This document shows, piece after piece, positions 49,151 to 58,240 of a stretch of DNA of 64,000 nt. Made by a program: the position numbers and the translations under genes. Source of the stretch: Arthrobacter sp. KBS0703 (lineage in GTDB: Bacteria > Actinomycetota > Actinomycetes > Actinomycetales > Micrococcaceae); contig NZ_MVDG02000002.1 of the NCBI RefSeq assembly GCF_002008315.2, positions 124,001-188,000 of the forward strand, given 5' to 3'. Each line of letters starts with the position of its first letter. The stretch's first letter is position 1. The notes under the pieces were generated by a model that did not search any database, was not told the DNA's origin, and saw only the letters and a program-made list of their open reading frames with translations.

Positions 49151-50494
49151 TCATCGGGCGGGCTCGGTCCCAGGTTCCACCTCCCGGGGCATGTACTGGA
49201 CAAACCAGTCCCTGGCCAGGACGGCTGCCTGCTCCAATGTCCCGGGTTCTTCGAAGAGGTGGGTTGCGCCCTGAACCAGCTCCAGCCGGTTGGTGCAGTG
49301 CATCCGGACCTGCGCCCCGCGGTTGAGCTCGAGCACCCGGTGGTCTGCGCTGCCGACAATCAAGAGCGTCGGGGCGCGCACAAGGGCAAGCCACGGGCCG
49401 GCCAGGTCCGGACGGCCTCCCCTTGAGACGACCGCGCTGACCTGACGCCCCTTTTCGGCTTGTTCAGCCGCCGCCCACAAGGCGGCACCGGCTCCTGTAC
49501 TCGCGCCGAAGTAGCCCACGCCGCACGAGGCCGTGTCCGGCCGGCTGCCAAGCCAGTCCGTAGCCGCCGTCAGCCTGCGCGCAAGCAGTTCGATGTTGAA
49601 CACGTTGGCGCGCTCAAGCTCCTCGCCGGGGCTGAGCAGGTCCAGAAGCAAGGTGCCCAGGCCCGCCCGTTGGAGTACCGCGGCGACGAATCGGTTCCGC
49701 GGACTGTGCCGGCCGCTGCCGCTGCCGTGGGCGAACACCACCACTGCCGCAGCCGGCCGGGGAAGGTTCAGGTGTCCCCGGAGTGGCACTCGGTCCGAAA
49801 GAATCTGCACGTCTTCATCGGGGCCAGGGCTGCCGGGGGCCGACGTCGCCCTCTGCGCACGCCGGGCGGCCGCTTCCAGCAGCCACACCACCTCGTCATC
49901 ACTGGTCGGCGAAAAGTCACGGTAGTGCTGGCTGACAGCGGTGAGGTGCCGGGGCGTGAAGAGGCACACCACCTCGTCCGCCTCCGGCAACGAGCGGAGG
50001 ATGTCGGCGGAGGCAACAGGAACGGCCAGGACCACTCTCGCCGCCCCCAGCTTGCGCGCGATGCTGCAGGCCACGCGGGCCGTTGATCCGGTGGCAACCC
50101 CGTCATCGACGACCACGGCGGTGCGGCCGCGCAGATCCATGGGCGGCCGGCCAGCACGGACGCGTGCCACCCGATCATCAAGCAGGCGGCGCTCCCGGTG
50201 TTCAACAGCCCGCAGGTCTGCATCCTTGACCCGTGCGAGTGCGAGGACGCGTTTGTCCAGGGTGAATGCCCCCTTTTCCCCGATGGCTCCCATCGCGAGT
50301 TCGGGTTGGGACGGTACCCCCAGCTTGCGCACGACGATCACATCGAGCTGCGCATCGAGTGCCCGCGCAACCTCGAAGGCCACCGGCACTCCGCCGCGGG
50401 GCACGCCCAGGACGACGGCGTCCGCCCCACGCAAATACTCCAGCCGCAGCCCCAACTGCCGCCCCGCATCAGCCCTGTCCGCGAAAATGCCCAT
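49151..50494 (-). CDS. phosphoribosyltransferase fused to alpha/beta hydrolase
   Basis: 447 residues. Residues 1-215 are a type I phosphoribosyltransferase with VLGVPRGGVPVAFEVARAL and the PRPP loop VVVDDGVATGSTARVA. Residues about 225-440 are a dienelactone-hydrolase-like alpha/beta hydrolase: VVVFAHGSGSGRHSPRNRF (oxyanion), GYFGASTGAGAALWAA (Ser nucleophile), LLIVGSADHRVL (Asp) and VQGATHLFEEPG (His). This fusion is known in several bacteria but its reaction is not. It appears monocistronic. Confidence 0.86.
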   Translation of the reverse strand: MGIFADRADAGRQLGLRLEYLRGADAVVLGVPRGGVPVAFEVARALDAQLDVIVVRKLGVPSQPELAMGAIGEKGAFTLDKRVLALARVKDADLRAVEHRERRLLDDRVARVRAGRPPMDLRGRTAVVVDDGVATGSTARVACSIARKLGAARVVLAVPVASADILRSLPEADEVVCLFTPRHLTAVSQHYRDFSPTSDDEVVWLLEAAARRAQRATSAPGSPGPDEDVQILSDRVPLRGHLNLPRPAAAVVVFAHGSGSGRHSPRNRFVAAVLQRAGLGTLLLDLLSPGEELERANVFNIELLARRLTAATDWLGSRPDTASCGVGYFGASTGAGAALWAAAEQAEKGRQVSAVVSRGGRPDLAGPWLALVRAPTLLIVGSADHRVLELNRGAQVRMHCTNRLELVQGATHLFEEPGTLEQAAVLARDWFVQYMPREVEPGTEPAR

Positions 50495-50792
50495 GACTGC
50501 GACGTTCCCATCAACACGGCGGCCGCAGATCCGTGCTGCGGCCTACTGCTCCTCCTCCCACTATCCCGCACGAATCCCGACCCTGCGAGGCCCTTTTTTG
50601 CGGCGCGGAACCGCTGAAGGTTCGACGGCGGATACCGCCTCCGCCGCTGGATTGGCACCCGTCTGGAAGCGGGGCATCCTGATAGCAAGAGCCTTGCGAG
50701 TTGGAGGTGGGGCATGCAGATCGCGCTCCTGGGGGAGGGATCGGCGATCTTCAGCCGGTCGTTGACCAGCCGGCCCAGCATGATACGTCCCT
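50495..50792. other. intergenic stretch, possible inverted capA piece
   Basis: No intact gene. On the minus strand at 50781-50727 the peptide MLGRLVNDRLKIADPSP resembles the VMLGRLVN start of CapA-type proteins. The matching CapA core lies on the plus strand just beyond. Confidence 0.4.
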
Positions 50793-51134
50793 GTGGATGC
50801 CGGCGGCGGGAGGGTCGCGGGTTTGCTGGAACTGGTCCGTCAGACGAAGGGCCGGGTCCAGTTGCTGGTCACGTCGGCACATTGGGGCGGCAACTGGGGA
50901 TCGGAAGTCCCGGCCGCCCATCGAAGGTTGGCCCGGTCGCTGATCGAGGCAGGGGCCGACGTCGTGTTCGGGCATTCGGCCCACATTTTCCGCGGCGTCG
51001 AAATCTACAGGATGCAGCGGCTGAGCACACAGCTCGGCACGCGGAGCAGCTGGATCGGGGGCGAGAACGCCCTGGACATCCCGATCTGCCCGGAGCCGGA
51101 CCGAACGGACCGGCCCGACGGCGGATCACCCTAA
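50793..51134 (+). pseudogene. CapA-like (poly-gamma-glutamate synthesis) remnant
   Basis: The stretch LLVTSAHWGGNWGSEVPAAH followed by RRLARSLIEAGADVVFGHSAHIFRGVEIYR is the conserved metal-binding core of CapA calcineurin-like proteins (SxHWGxN and GHSxH motifs). Normal CapA is about 350 residues with a GDVMLGR start; only about 75 residues of homology remain, and the frame ends in unrelated Asp/Pro-rich residues. Upstream, a likely N-terminal piece is inverted. It looks like a decayed and rearranged gene. Confidence 0.6.
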
Positions 51135-51145
51135 GGCCGGGCAGC

Positions 51146-51677
51146 TCACCGCGACGCTTTGACCACCATGGCCGAGCCTCCCCCTCGCCGGACCGGCTCG
51201 GCCGCGGCGACCATCCGCCCGTTGGGGCCGAACTCGATGGCGGTGGCCGCGCCGATTTCCGCCGCCGATGTGAACGCGTCACCCGACGGAGTGAACCGGT
51301 GGCCGTACGGCGTGAGCTGACTTTCATGCGCCTTGATGAAGGCAGGCTCGGCTGTGACCTTGGCTGCGTTCCGCTGGGCCGCGCGCGGTGCCGCAATCGC
51401 CTCGGAGATGCTCATGCCCAGGTCCACGCGGTTGAGGATGGTCTGCAGGACGGTGGTGATGATCGTCGATCCGCCGGGCGAGCCCAGCGCGAGGAACGGC
51501 TTGCCGTCCTCGAGGATGATGGTCGGCGACATCGAGGAGCGCGGACGCTTCCCCGGCTGGATCCGGTTCGGGTCGGCCGGGTCATACACCGTGGAAAAGT
51601 CGGTCAGCTCGTTGTTGAGCAGGAATCCGCGGTCCGGCACCACGATGCCGGACCCGCCGGTCTGCTCGATGGTGAGC
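51146..51677 (-). CDS. ggt: gamma-glutamyltransferase, C-terminal part
   Basis: About 177 residues of the small-subunit region: LTIEQTGGSGIVVPDRGFLL, NNELTDFS, SMSPTIILEDGKPFLALGSP and GGSTIITTVLQTI. These loops bind the gamma-glutamyl carboxylate. It is separated from the N-terminal part only by the 38-base adapter and a few lost codons. The protein would cleave glutathione and gamma-glutamyl peptides outside the cell. Confidence 0.85.
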
Positions 51678-51715
51678 CTGTCTCTTATACACATCTAGAT
51701 GTGTATAAGAGACAG
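51678..51715. other. Nextera junction adapter, second copy, assembly artefact
   Basis: Base-for-base the same 38-base head-to-head mosaic-end palindrome as at 4768-4805. Flanks (GATGGTGAG and GTCATGTTG) show no target duplication. It falls close to the autoprocessing site of ggt. Confidence 0.97.
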
Positions 51716-52972
51716 GTCATGTTGGTGGTGGAGATGTTCTCGGTGTCCCGCTCGGCGGCGGGGGCCGCGGCGGCTGCCGGGCACGCGCCGTCGTACTTGG
51801 CCACGCATCGGCGGCACGGGCTTCACGGCCGCGTGCTTCGGATCAAGTGCGCACGAGCGCTCCTTCCCGAACAGCGGGTCTGTCAGGGCGTCCGTGGGAA
51901 CGTGTACAAACGCGGGGTCGCCCACGTACTTGCCGCGGTCCGCGAACGCGAGGGCGCTGGCCTCAAGGTAGTGGTGGAGGGCGTCGGGCGCGGACATCTC
52001 CGAAAGGTTGAACGTGTTCAGGATGTTCAGCGCCTCGCCGACTGTGGTGCCCCCGCTGCTCGACGGCGCCATGCCGTAGACGTCCAGGTCGCGGTATTCC
52101 ACGTGCGTGGGACCCTGGTCAAGGGCGCTGTAAGCGGCGAGGTCCGCCGTCGTCAGGTGGCCCGCCGGGACGGGCAGCTTGGTGGTTTTGGTCTTCGGCG
52201 GAGCCTGGACGGTGGCCGCGATCTCTGCGGCGAGCGCTCCGCGGTAGAAGCCGCGCGTTCCCTTCTGCGCGAGGAGCCGGTACGTTTCGGCGAGGTCGGG
52301 GTTCTTGAAGACACTTCCGACGGCGGGCGCGTCGCCGCCGGGGAGGAACAGCTTGCTGGTCGAGGGGAACGCGGCGAAACGGACCTTGTTGTCGAGGGTC
52401 TGCTGGCGGAAGGTCTGGTCTACCTCGAAGCCGCGGGTTGCGACTTTGATGGCGGGCTTCAGGGCGTCGTCAAGGTCCAGCGTGCCCCATCGGTCCAGGG
52501 CCCGCTCCCAGGTGGCCGGCGTGCCGGGCACGCCAACGGAGACGCCGCTCGTGACGAGCTCAGGCGTGAAATTGTAGGGCTTGCCGGTCTTGGGGTCGAT
52601 GAACGCGTTACGGGGCATTGCCGCCGGTGCCGTCTCGCGGCCGTCGATGGTGCCCACCCGGCCGGTCTTGGCGTTGTAGAACAGGAAGTAGCCGCCCCCG
52701 CCGATCCCGGCGCTGTAGGGCTCGGTTACGCCGAGGGTCGCGGCGGCGGCGACGGCCGCGTCCGCCGCGTTGCCGCCCTTGCGGAGGATCTCAATCGCCG
52801 CGGCGGAGGCCTCCGGGTCAACGGTGCTGACCGCACCGCCATACCCGGTGGCGGTGGCGGTTTTTTCCGTCGCCCGCGGATCGGCGAACGCAGGGCTGGC
52901 GACGGCGCCGCCGGTCACGCTCAATGCCAGGGCCGCCGTGACGGCCGCTAATTGACGTCTCAGATGTGCCAT
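51716..52972 (-). CDS. ggt: gamma-glutamyltransferase, N-terminal part (frameshifted)
   Basis: From ATG 52972: a Sec signal peptide (MAHLRRQLAAVTAALALSVT ... AFADP), then TGYGGAVSTVDPEASAAAIEILRKGGNAADAAVAAA and the large-subunit body. Near the adapter the frame of ALDPKHAAVKPVPPM breaks at about 51798-51815 and continues one frame over as VAKYDGACPA ... ERDTENISTTNMT, which contains the Thr-Thr autoprocessing site. A one-base error or real frameshift is needed. With the adjacent adapter, a sequencing error is more likely. Confidence 0.82.
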
Positions 52973-53149
52973 GGTCGCTCCCCCTCGGTGCGATGCAAGT
53001 GACGGTACTGCCACGCTACCCCGCCGGCGCGGGACACTCAACGCCTCCACGGTCAGCACCGGCGGCCCTCGTCGGCCGCGCCCGGCGGCGTCTCCAACCT
53101 GTCCGGCCCCCGTGCGGGGAGGCGAGTGGATTAGGCCGCCGCCAGCGTC

Positions 53150-53155
53150 TAGCGT
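53150..53155 (+). promoter_or_regulatory. -10 box of probable leaderless IclR transcript
   Basis: TAGCGT at 53150-53155 ends 7 bases before the IclR ATG, with no Shine-Dalgarno between. TGGATT at 53127-53132 could be a weak -35. Confidence 0.5.
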
Positions 53156-53162
53156 GAGTTCT

Positions 53163-53954
53163 ATGTCGGCGTCCGATGCTCTTGCGAAGTCCAGCACCAA
53201 CCCCTTGCTTGTTCTCGGAAAAATAACCTCCATCCTGGATGCTTTCTCCCTCTCCAAGCCTGTCCTCTCGCTGAGCGACATCCGCGAGCACACGGGAATG
53301 CCGACGTCCACGGTCCAGCGGCTTGTCACGAACCTGACCTCCCAGGGATTCCTGGACCGCGAGGAGGATGCGTACCGCATCGGCATGAGGATGGCGTACT
53401 GGGCGGCTCCGGCAACGCGCGGAATGGAAGTCATCGACATCCTGAGCCCGCTCCTCAAGACGCTGCGGGACACCACGGGCGAGACTGCGTGTTTCTTCAA
53501 AGCTGAGCAGCACTACCGCGTCTGCGTGGCCATGGCCGACACCCGCCATGCGCTGCGCCGCGAGATGCATCTGGGCAAGGTCCTTCCGCTCCACGCCGGC
53601 TCGGCCGGGCGGGTACTCTTGGCCTGGGATCCGGACCTGATGGACGCCGTCCTGCTGGATCCGTTGGAGCCCATCACGGAATCCACCATCACCAGCTCCG
53701 GGGATCTGGAAGCCGCAGTCAAGAAGACGCGGGTGGACGGGTTTGCGATCACCGTGGGTGAGCGCGAAGACGGAGCGTCGGGCCTTTCGGCTCCCGTGTT
53801 CGACTCGGCGGCCGGACTGGTGGGGGCGGTGACCATCAGCGGACCCACCCTGAGGATGCCGCTGGAGACCTGTGAAGCCTGGGTGGAGCCGCTGCTAGCC
53901 ACGGCGGAGCACATGACCAGGTTGATTGGCGGCCGGTTTCCCGGCGAGTCGTAA
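53163..53954 (+). CDS. IclR-family transcriptional regulator
   Basis: 263 residues from ATG 53163. The N-terminal winged helix (ILDAFSLSKPVLSLSDIREH, GMPTSTVQRLVTNLTSQGFL) and the C-terminal effector domain (LGKVLPLHAGSAGRVLLAWD, GLSAPVFDSAAGLVGAVTIS) are complete. It is convergent with the glycerate kinase gene, at the 3' end of the GntP/CoA-transferase operon, which it probably controls. IclR effectors are often small acids such as glyoxylate, pyruvate or hydroxy acids. Confidence 0.9.
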   Translation: MSASDALAKSSTNPLLVLGKITSILDAFSLSKPVLSLSDIREHTGMPTSTVQRLVTNLTSQGFLDREEDAYRIGMRMAYWAAPATRGMEVIDILSPLLKTLRDTTGETACFFKAEQHYRVCVAMADTRHALRREMHLGKVLPLHAGSAGRVLLAWDPDLMDAVLLDPLEPITESTITSSGDLEAAVKKTRVDGFAITVGEREDGASGLSAPVFDSAAGLVGAVTISGPTLRMPLETCEAWVEPLLATAEHMTRLIGGRFPGES

Positions 53955-53978
53955 TACCCGCCAGGAAACACGGGCCGG

Positions 53979-54962
53979 CTAGCAGCGCTTGGAGTAGCCG
54001 GCCACGGACTTTCCGGCGGCCTGCATCTCGGCCGCGTCGATGGCGATGAGGATCTCCGTGAAATTTTCCGCGTAGGTACCGAGGTCCGCCGCTACGGATC
54101 CCACAACCGCCACCACGGGGATGGTCCGGCCGGAGTTCCGCACTCTTTCCAAGATGGCCGAGATGATCTTGCCCTCCCCGGTCTGGGAGTCGAGGCGCCC
54201 CTCCCCGACCACCACGGCGTCGGCTGACTCCAGGTGGGCGTCGAACCTTGCCGCGTCCAGGACAGCGTCCGCGCCGGACACCAGGTCCGCCCCGAAGTGC
54301 GCCCACAACCCGCCGGAGAGGCCGCCGGCCGCGCCGGTGCGCGGCACGCCTGCCGGGTTCCGCGGATACGAACCGGTAAGGTGCGTGAGCCGTTCTTCCA
54401 GCAGCCTGATGCCGGCCGGGTCGGCCCCTTTCTGGGGTCCGAAGACGCGCGGAGCGTCCAGGAACGTCGTGGTCACATCGGAGAGGACAGTGATCCGGGC
54501 ACCCCGGAGTCCGCCGTGGTCCTGGATGGCGCGGACCGCGCCTGCTCCGCCGTCGGTGGTGGCTGAACCGCCGGCTGCCACCAGGATGTGCGTGGCGCCG
54601 TGGTCCACGGCGGCCGCGATCAGCATGCCGGTTCCGTATGTGCCGGCGGTTAACGCATCCTGCGGGCTGTTCCGTGCGGATGTGAGGCCGCTGGCCTGGG
54701 CAACCTCGACGACGGCGGTCCCGGCCGCGGCGAGTCCGATGATCGCGGACAGCGGCTCGCCCCAGGAATTCAGCACGTCCACCGGCATTGCCGACGCCCG
54801 CAGGCTGCGGCAGAGCACATCGAACGTCCCCTCGCCCCCGTCGGCAACGGGCGGCCGCACGGCCGTGCCGCCCCCGTCTTCGATGCCGGCGCCGATTGCC
54901 GCGGCGACGTCCGCCGCCGAGTATGTCCCCTTGAAGCTGTCCGGGGCAACAAGGACGGTCAT
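53979..54962 (-). CDS. glycerate kinase (GarK/GlxK family)
   Basis: 327 residues, somewhat shorter than E. coli GarK (381). The start MTVLVAPDSFKGTYSAADVA is the family hallmark, followed by PVADGGEGT, the ATP/substrate loop ILVAAGGSATTDGGAGA and AGGLSGGLWAHFGADLVSGA. It phosphorylates D-glycerate, usually at the 2-position. ATGA overlap with the hydroxyacid dehydrogenase gene argues for joint function, making glycerate the expected product of that enzyme. Confidence 0.92.
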   Translation of the reverse strand: MTVLVAPDSFKGTYSAADVAAAIGAGIEDGGGTAVRPPVADGGEGTFDVLCRSLRASAMPVDVLNSWGEPLSAIIGLAAAGTAVVEVAQASGLTSARNSPQDALTAGTYGTGMLIAAAVDHGATHILVAAGGSATTDGGAGAVRAIQDHGGLRGARITVLSDVTTTFLDAPRVFGPQKGADPAGIRLLEERLTHLTGSYPRNPAGVPRTGAAGGLSGGLWAHFGADLVSGADAVLDAARFDAHLESADAVVVGEGRLDSQTGEGKIISAILERVRNSGRTIPVVAVVGSVAADLGTYAENFTEILIAIDAAEMQAAGKSVAGYSKRC

Positions 54963-55948
54963 GCCGTGGCGAGGTGGTTGACGGCGTGCGGCGGGGTGCG
55001 GCCCTCCGCGATGGCGACGGCGTTCAGGGCGCTGAGCCGGGCCATTTCGCTGCGTACGGGCACGGTGGCGCTGCCCACGTGCGGCAGCAGGACGGTGTTG
55101 GGCAGCTCGGCCAGACCGGGTGCGAGCTTCGGTTCGTCCTCGAAGACGTCCAGTCCGGCACCGGCGATGACGCCGTTGCGGAGAGCGTCCACCAGGGCTG
55201 CCTCGTCCACCACCGGGCCGCGCGCGGTGTTGATCAGGATGGCATCGGATTTCATCCGCTCCAGCACGCCGGCATCCACGAGGTGCCGGGTCTGGTCGTT
55301 GAGCGGCACGTGCAGGGACAGGAAGTCACTGCGCTCCACCAGTTCGTCCCAGGGGACCTGCTGGACCTTGCCGGCGAACTCGCCGAGTTCGTCGTCGCTG
55401 ACGGGGCGGTCGCCCGGGGGACGCGGCGCGAAGAGCACCGCCATGCCGAAGCCCAGTGCGCGCCGGGCGGTGGAACGGGCGATCCTGCCGAAGCCGGCCA
55501 GGCCCAGCACCGCGCCGGAGACGTCCCGGCCCAGCAGGAGCTCCGGTTCCCAGCCGAGGAACTTGCCATCGCGGACCAGCCGGTCCGCCTCGACCACGCG
55601 CCGGGCCGTGCCGAGGATGAGCAGCATGGCGATGTCCGCCGTCGCGTCGGTCAGGACCCCGGGGGTGTTGCCCACCAGGATGCCGTGCCGGGTGGCGGCG
55701 CCGACGTCGATGTTGTTGTATCCCACGGCGAAGTTGGACACGCCCCGCAGGCGGGCGCCGGCCAGGAGCGGCTCGTCGATGACATCGCGCAGCTGGGTGA
55801 GGACGACGTCGAAATCACCCGAGGCGCACAGCGCCGCCAGCGTCTCGTAATCCGGCGGTTCGGGCAGCACGGTGACCCGGCCGGCGTCGGACAGCAGCTG
55901 AAGTCCGGGCTCCGGAATGGCGGTGGTGACCAGGAATCTGTTGCCCAC
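54959..55948 (-). CDS. D-2-hydroxyacid dehydrogenase (hydroxypyruvate/glyoxylate reductase type)
   Basis: 329 residues from GTG 55948 with GGGAGG upstream. NAD(P)-binding GLAGFGRIARSTARRALGFG, catalytic Arg in INTARGPVVDEAALVDAL, Glu in GAGLDVFEDEP and His in LLPHVGSAT are all present. FAVGYNNIDVGAATRHGILV is typical of the GyaR/GhrB branch. Placed between a lyase and glycerate kinase, it most likely reduces hydroxypyruvate to D-glycerate; glyoxylate to glycolate is the alternative. Confidence 0.9.
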   Translation of the reverse strand: MGNRFLVTTAIPEPGLQLLSDAGRVTVLPEPPDYETLAALCASGDFDVVLTQLRDVIDEPLLAGARLRGVSNFAVGYNNIDVGAATRHGILVGNTPGVLTDATADIAMLLILGTARRVVEADRLVRDGKFLGWEPELLLGRDVSGAVLGLAGFGRIARSTARRALGFGMAVLFAPRPPGDRPVSDDELGEFAGKVQQVPWDELVERSDFLSLHVPLNDQTRHLVDAGVLERMKSDAILINTARGPVVDEAALVDALRNGVIAGAGLDVFEDEPKLAPGLAELPNTVLLPHVGSATVPVRSEMARLSALNAVAIAEGRTPPHAVNHLATA

Positions 55949-55950
55949 GC

Positions 55951-56940
55951 TCAGTTGCCTCCCTTGGTGCTGGGAGCGGGAGTGGTGCTGTCCGACGGGA
56001 TCACCCAGCCGAAGGCTGCCGCGTTGGACCGGGCGCCTTGGGCAGCTTTGGAGCGGTTGGGCTCGCCGAGCTCGGCAAGCAGCTTCTCGGACAGGACCAC
56101 CAGCTCCGCGAAGGTCTCCGTGGTCAGCCATTCGGGCCGGGTGGCAAACAGGATGTCCTCGCTGGAGGTGTTGCCGCTGGCACCGGGAGCAAAGGGGCAG
56201 CCGCCCAGACCGCCGAGGGCGCCGTCCACCATGGCGGCGCCGGCCTGGATGGCGGCGAGGGTGTTGGCCACGCCCAGGCCCCAGGTGTCGTGGCCGTGGT
56301 AGACGATCCTGCGGAGCGGGGATTCTTCCCGGACCCGGGTAACCAGCCCCGAGACCTGAGCCGGGACGGCCTGCCCCAGGGTGTCACACAGGACGATGTC
56401 CGTGGTGCCCTCGGCGCGGGGATCGTTGGCGATGGACAGCACACGCTCCTCCGGCACCGTTCCTTCGAAGGGGCAGGTGAAGGACGTGGCGATGCAGAGC
56501 TGGATCTGACCGCCGACGGCCTGGGCGTATTTGACCGCTTCAGGCAGAGCGGCGAGGCTTTCCTCGGTGGTGCGGCCAATGTTGGCTTTGTTGTGTGAGT
56601 CCGACGCCGACAGGCAGTACTGGAAGTTCCGCGCTCCGGCGGCCGAGGCCTTGGCCACGTGGCCGGGTGTTGCTACCCAGATCCAGCACTTTTCCAGTTC
56701 CTCGGGCGTGAGGGCCTGCACGACTTCCAGGGTGTTGGCCATGGTGGGGACGAGGTCCGGGCGGGCCATGGAGCCCAGTTCGATGGCGGGCACACCCAGG
56801 CGCAGCAGTTCCCGGACCGTTTCGAGTTTCTGCTCGGTGGGGAGAAGTTTCCCGGTGAGCTGGAGCCCGTCGCGCAGGGTCACGTCCCGGAGGATCGTGG
56901 CGCCCAATGTTGCGGCGAGGGTGTCTTGGGGGCGGTTCAT
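55951..56940 (-). CDS. HMG-CoA-lyase-like enzyme
   Basis: 329 residues. Motifs of the HMGL/DRE-TIM family: LRDGLQ (Arg23, Asp24), IELGS, YHGHDTWG (His215 and His217 metal ligands) and GGLGGCPFAPGASGN with the catalytic Cys at about 248. It cleaves 3-hydroxy-3-carboxylate CoA thioesters to acetyl-CoA and a keto acid. Next to a CoA-transferase, it is more likely a citramalyl-CoA- or related hydroxyacyl-CoA lyase than a leucine-pathway HMG-CoA lyase. It lies 2 bases upstream of the dehydrogenase and overlaps the CoA-transferase (ATGA). Confidence 0.9.
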   Translation of the reverse strand: MNRPQDTLAATLGATILRDVTLRDGLQLTGKLLPTEQKLETVRELLRLGVPAIELGSMARPDLVPTMANTLEVVQALTPEELEKCWIWVATPGHVAKASAAGARNFQYCLSASDSHNKANIGRTTEESLAALPEAVKYAQAVGGQIQLCIATSFTCPFEGTVPEERVLSIANDPRAEGTTDIVLCDTLGQAVPAQVSGLVTRVREESPLRRIVYHGHDTWGLGVANTLAAIQAGAAMVDGALGGLGGCPFAPGASGNTSSEDILFATRPEWLTTETFAELVVLSEKLLAELGEPNRSKAAQGARSNAAAFGWVIPSDSTTPAPSTKGGN

Positions 56941-58187
56941 GGCTGGAGTGCCTCCTCGCGGCCGGAGGCCGCACTGATCTCCGCGGGGCCCATGTTGAGG
57001 AGCCCGCCGAGGATTTCTTCGGTGTTTGCACCCAGGTCAGGGCCGAGGTTCCGGATGGCGAGTGATTGGTCTCCGATGACGGGGACAATGCCGGGGAATC
57101 CCACGCCGGGCAGGACTTCGTCCCCCGTGGAAACGTCGAACTTTTGGATCATGTTACGGGCTGCGTACTGGCCGTCGGTGCTGATGTCGGCCGCAGTGTA
57201 GATGGGTCCGGCGGGTACCCCGGCGGTGTCGAGTGCCGCGAGTGCGTCGGCGGCGTCCAGCCCGCCTGCCCACGTGCCGATGGCCTGATCGAGCTCTTCG
57301 CGCCGCGCCCAGCGGCCCGCGTTCGTCTGCAGCGACGGGTCCTCGGCCAGGTCCGGGCGTCCGATGGTGTGCATGTACCGCTGGTAGATCGAGTCTCCGT
57401 TGCCGGCCACGACGATGCTTGCGCCGTCCCGGCAGATGTAGGCGTTGGAGGGAGCGATGCCTTCCATCCGGCCGCCCACGCGCTGCCGGTCCACGCCATA
57501 AGCCTGGTAGTCCGGAATGAGGGATTCCATCATGGAGAACATCGCCTCGTGGAGCGCGACGTCGATGACGCGTTCGGTGAGCGGCACGGCGCCCGCCGCG
57601 TCCCGGCGTCGCGCTTCCCTTTGGTAGAGGCTCATCATGGAGCCGAAGGCGGCGTAAAGTCCGGCGATCGAGTCTCCGATGGAGACACCCACGCGGACCG
57701 GCGGGCGGTCCGGGTCGCCCACCAGGTTTCGGAACCCTCCATAGGCTTCGGCGACGGCGGCAAAACCGGGCCGCGCGGACAGCGGGCCGGTCTGCCCGAA
57801 GGCCGAGATGCGGGTGATGATGAGGTCCGGATTGGCTTCGTTGAGAACGTCGGGGCCGAGGCCCCACTTTTCCAGCGTGCCGGGCCGGAAGTTTTCCAGC
57901 AGGATGTCCGACTTTGCCACGAGTGCGAGCACCGCGTCCTTGCCGGCCGCGGTCCTGAGGTCCAGCACCACGGACTTCTTGTTGCGGTTGATCGTCCGGT
58001 ACAGCATGGAGGTGTCGCCCTTGTGCAGGCGCCAGTTGCGCAGTTCATCACCGGTTCCGGGCCGTTCCACCTTGATCACTTCGGCACCGAAGTCGGCAAG
58101 CAGCCGGCCGGCCGTGGGCGCGGCAATATAGTTGCCCAGTTCAAGGACGCGTACTCCCTCCAGGGGCGCAATGCGTGTCTGTGTCAT
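56937..58187 (-). CDS. CaiB/BaiF (family III) CoA-transferase
   Basis: 416 residues: VRVLELGNYIAAPTAGRLLA at the start, LENFRPGTLEKWGLG, and the catalytic Asp172 in VGVSIGDSIAGLYAAFG. The family includes succinyl-CoA:(R)-citramalate and itaconate CoA-transferases. It would activate the imported acid using succinyl-CoA or acetyl-CoA. The ATGA overlap with the HMGL-like gene shows both act on the same CoA ester. It is about 36 percent diverged by eye from the CoA-transferase at 2729 and not a recent copy. Confidence 0.9.
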   Translation of the reverse strand: MTQTRIAPLEGVRVLELGNYIAAPTAGRLLADFGAEVIKVERPGTGDELRNWRLHKGDTSMLYRTINRNKKSVVLDLRTAAGKDAVLALVAKSDILLENFRPGTLEKWGLGPDVLNEANPDLIITRISAFGQTGPLSARPGFAAVAEAYGGFRNLVGDPDRPPVRVGVSIGDSIAGLYAAFGSMMSLYQREARRRDAAGAVPLTERVIDVALHEAMFSMMESLIPDYQAYGVDRQRVGGRMEGIAPSNAYICRDGASIVVAGNGDSIYQRYMHTIGRPDLAEDPSLQTNAGRWARREELDQAIGTWAGGLDAADALAALDTAGVPAGPIYTAADISTDGQYAARNMIQKFDVSTGDEVLPGVGFPGIVPVIGDQSLAIRNLGPDLGANTEEILGGLLNMGPAEISAASGREEALQP

Positions 58188-58240
58188 GTCCTTCTTCTTC
58201 TTTCGTGGGCGTGGGCCTGGTCTTGATGCTCGCGGTCCGG

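Noticed and set aside
50714..52951. Plus-strand frame of about 745 residues through the ggt region
   Set aside because: It reads through the adapter and is antisense to ggt; the peptide is Arg/Gly-rich and contains adapter translation.
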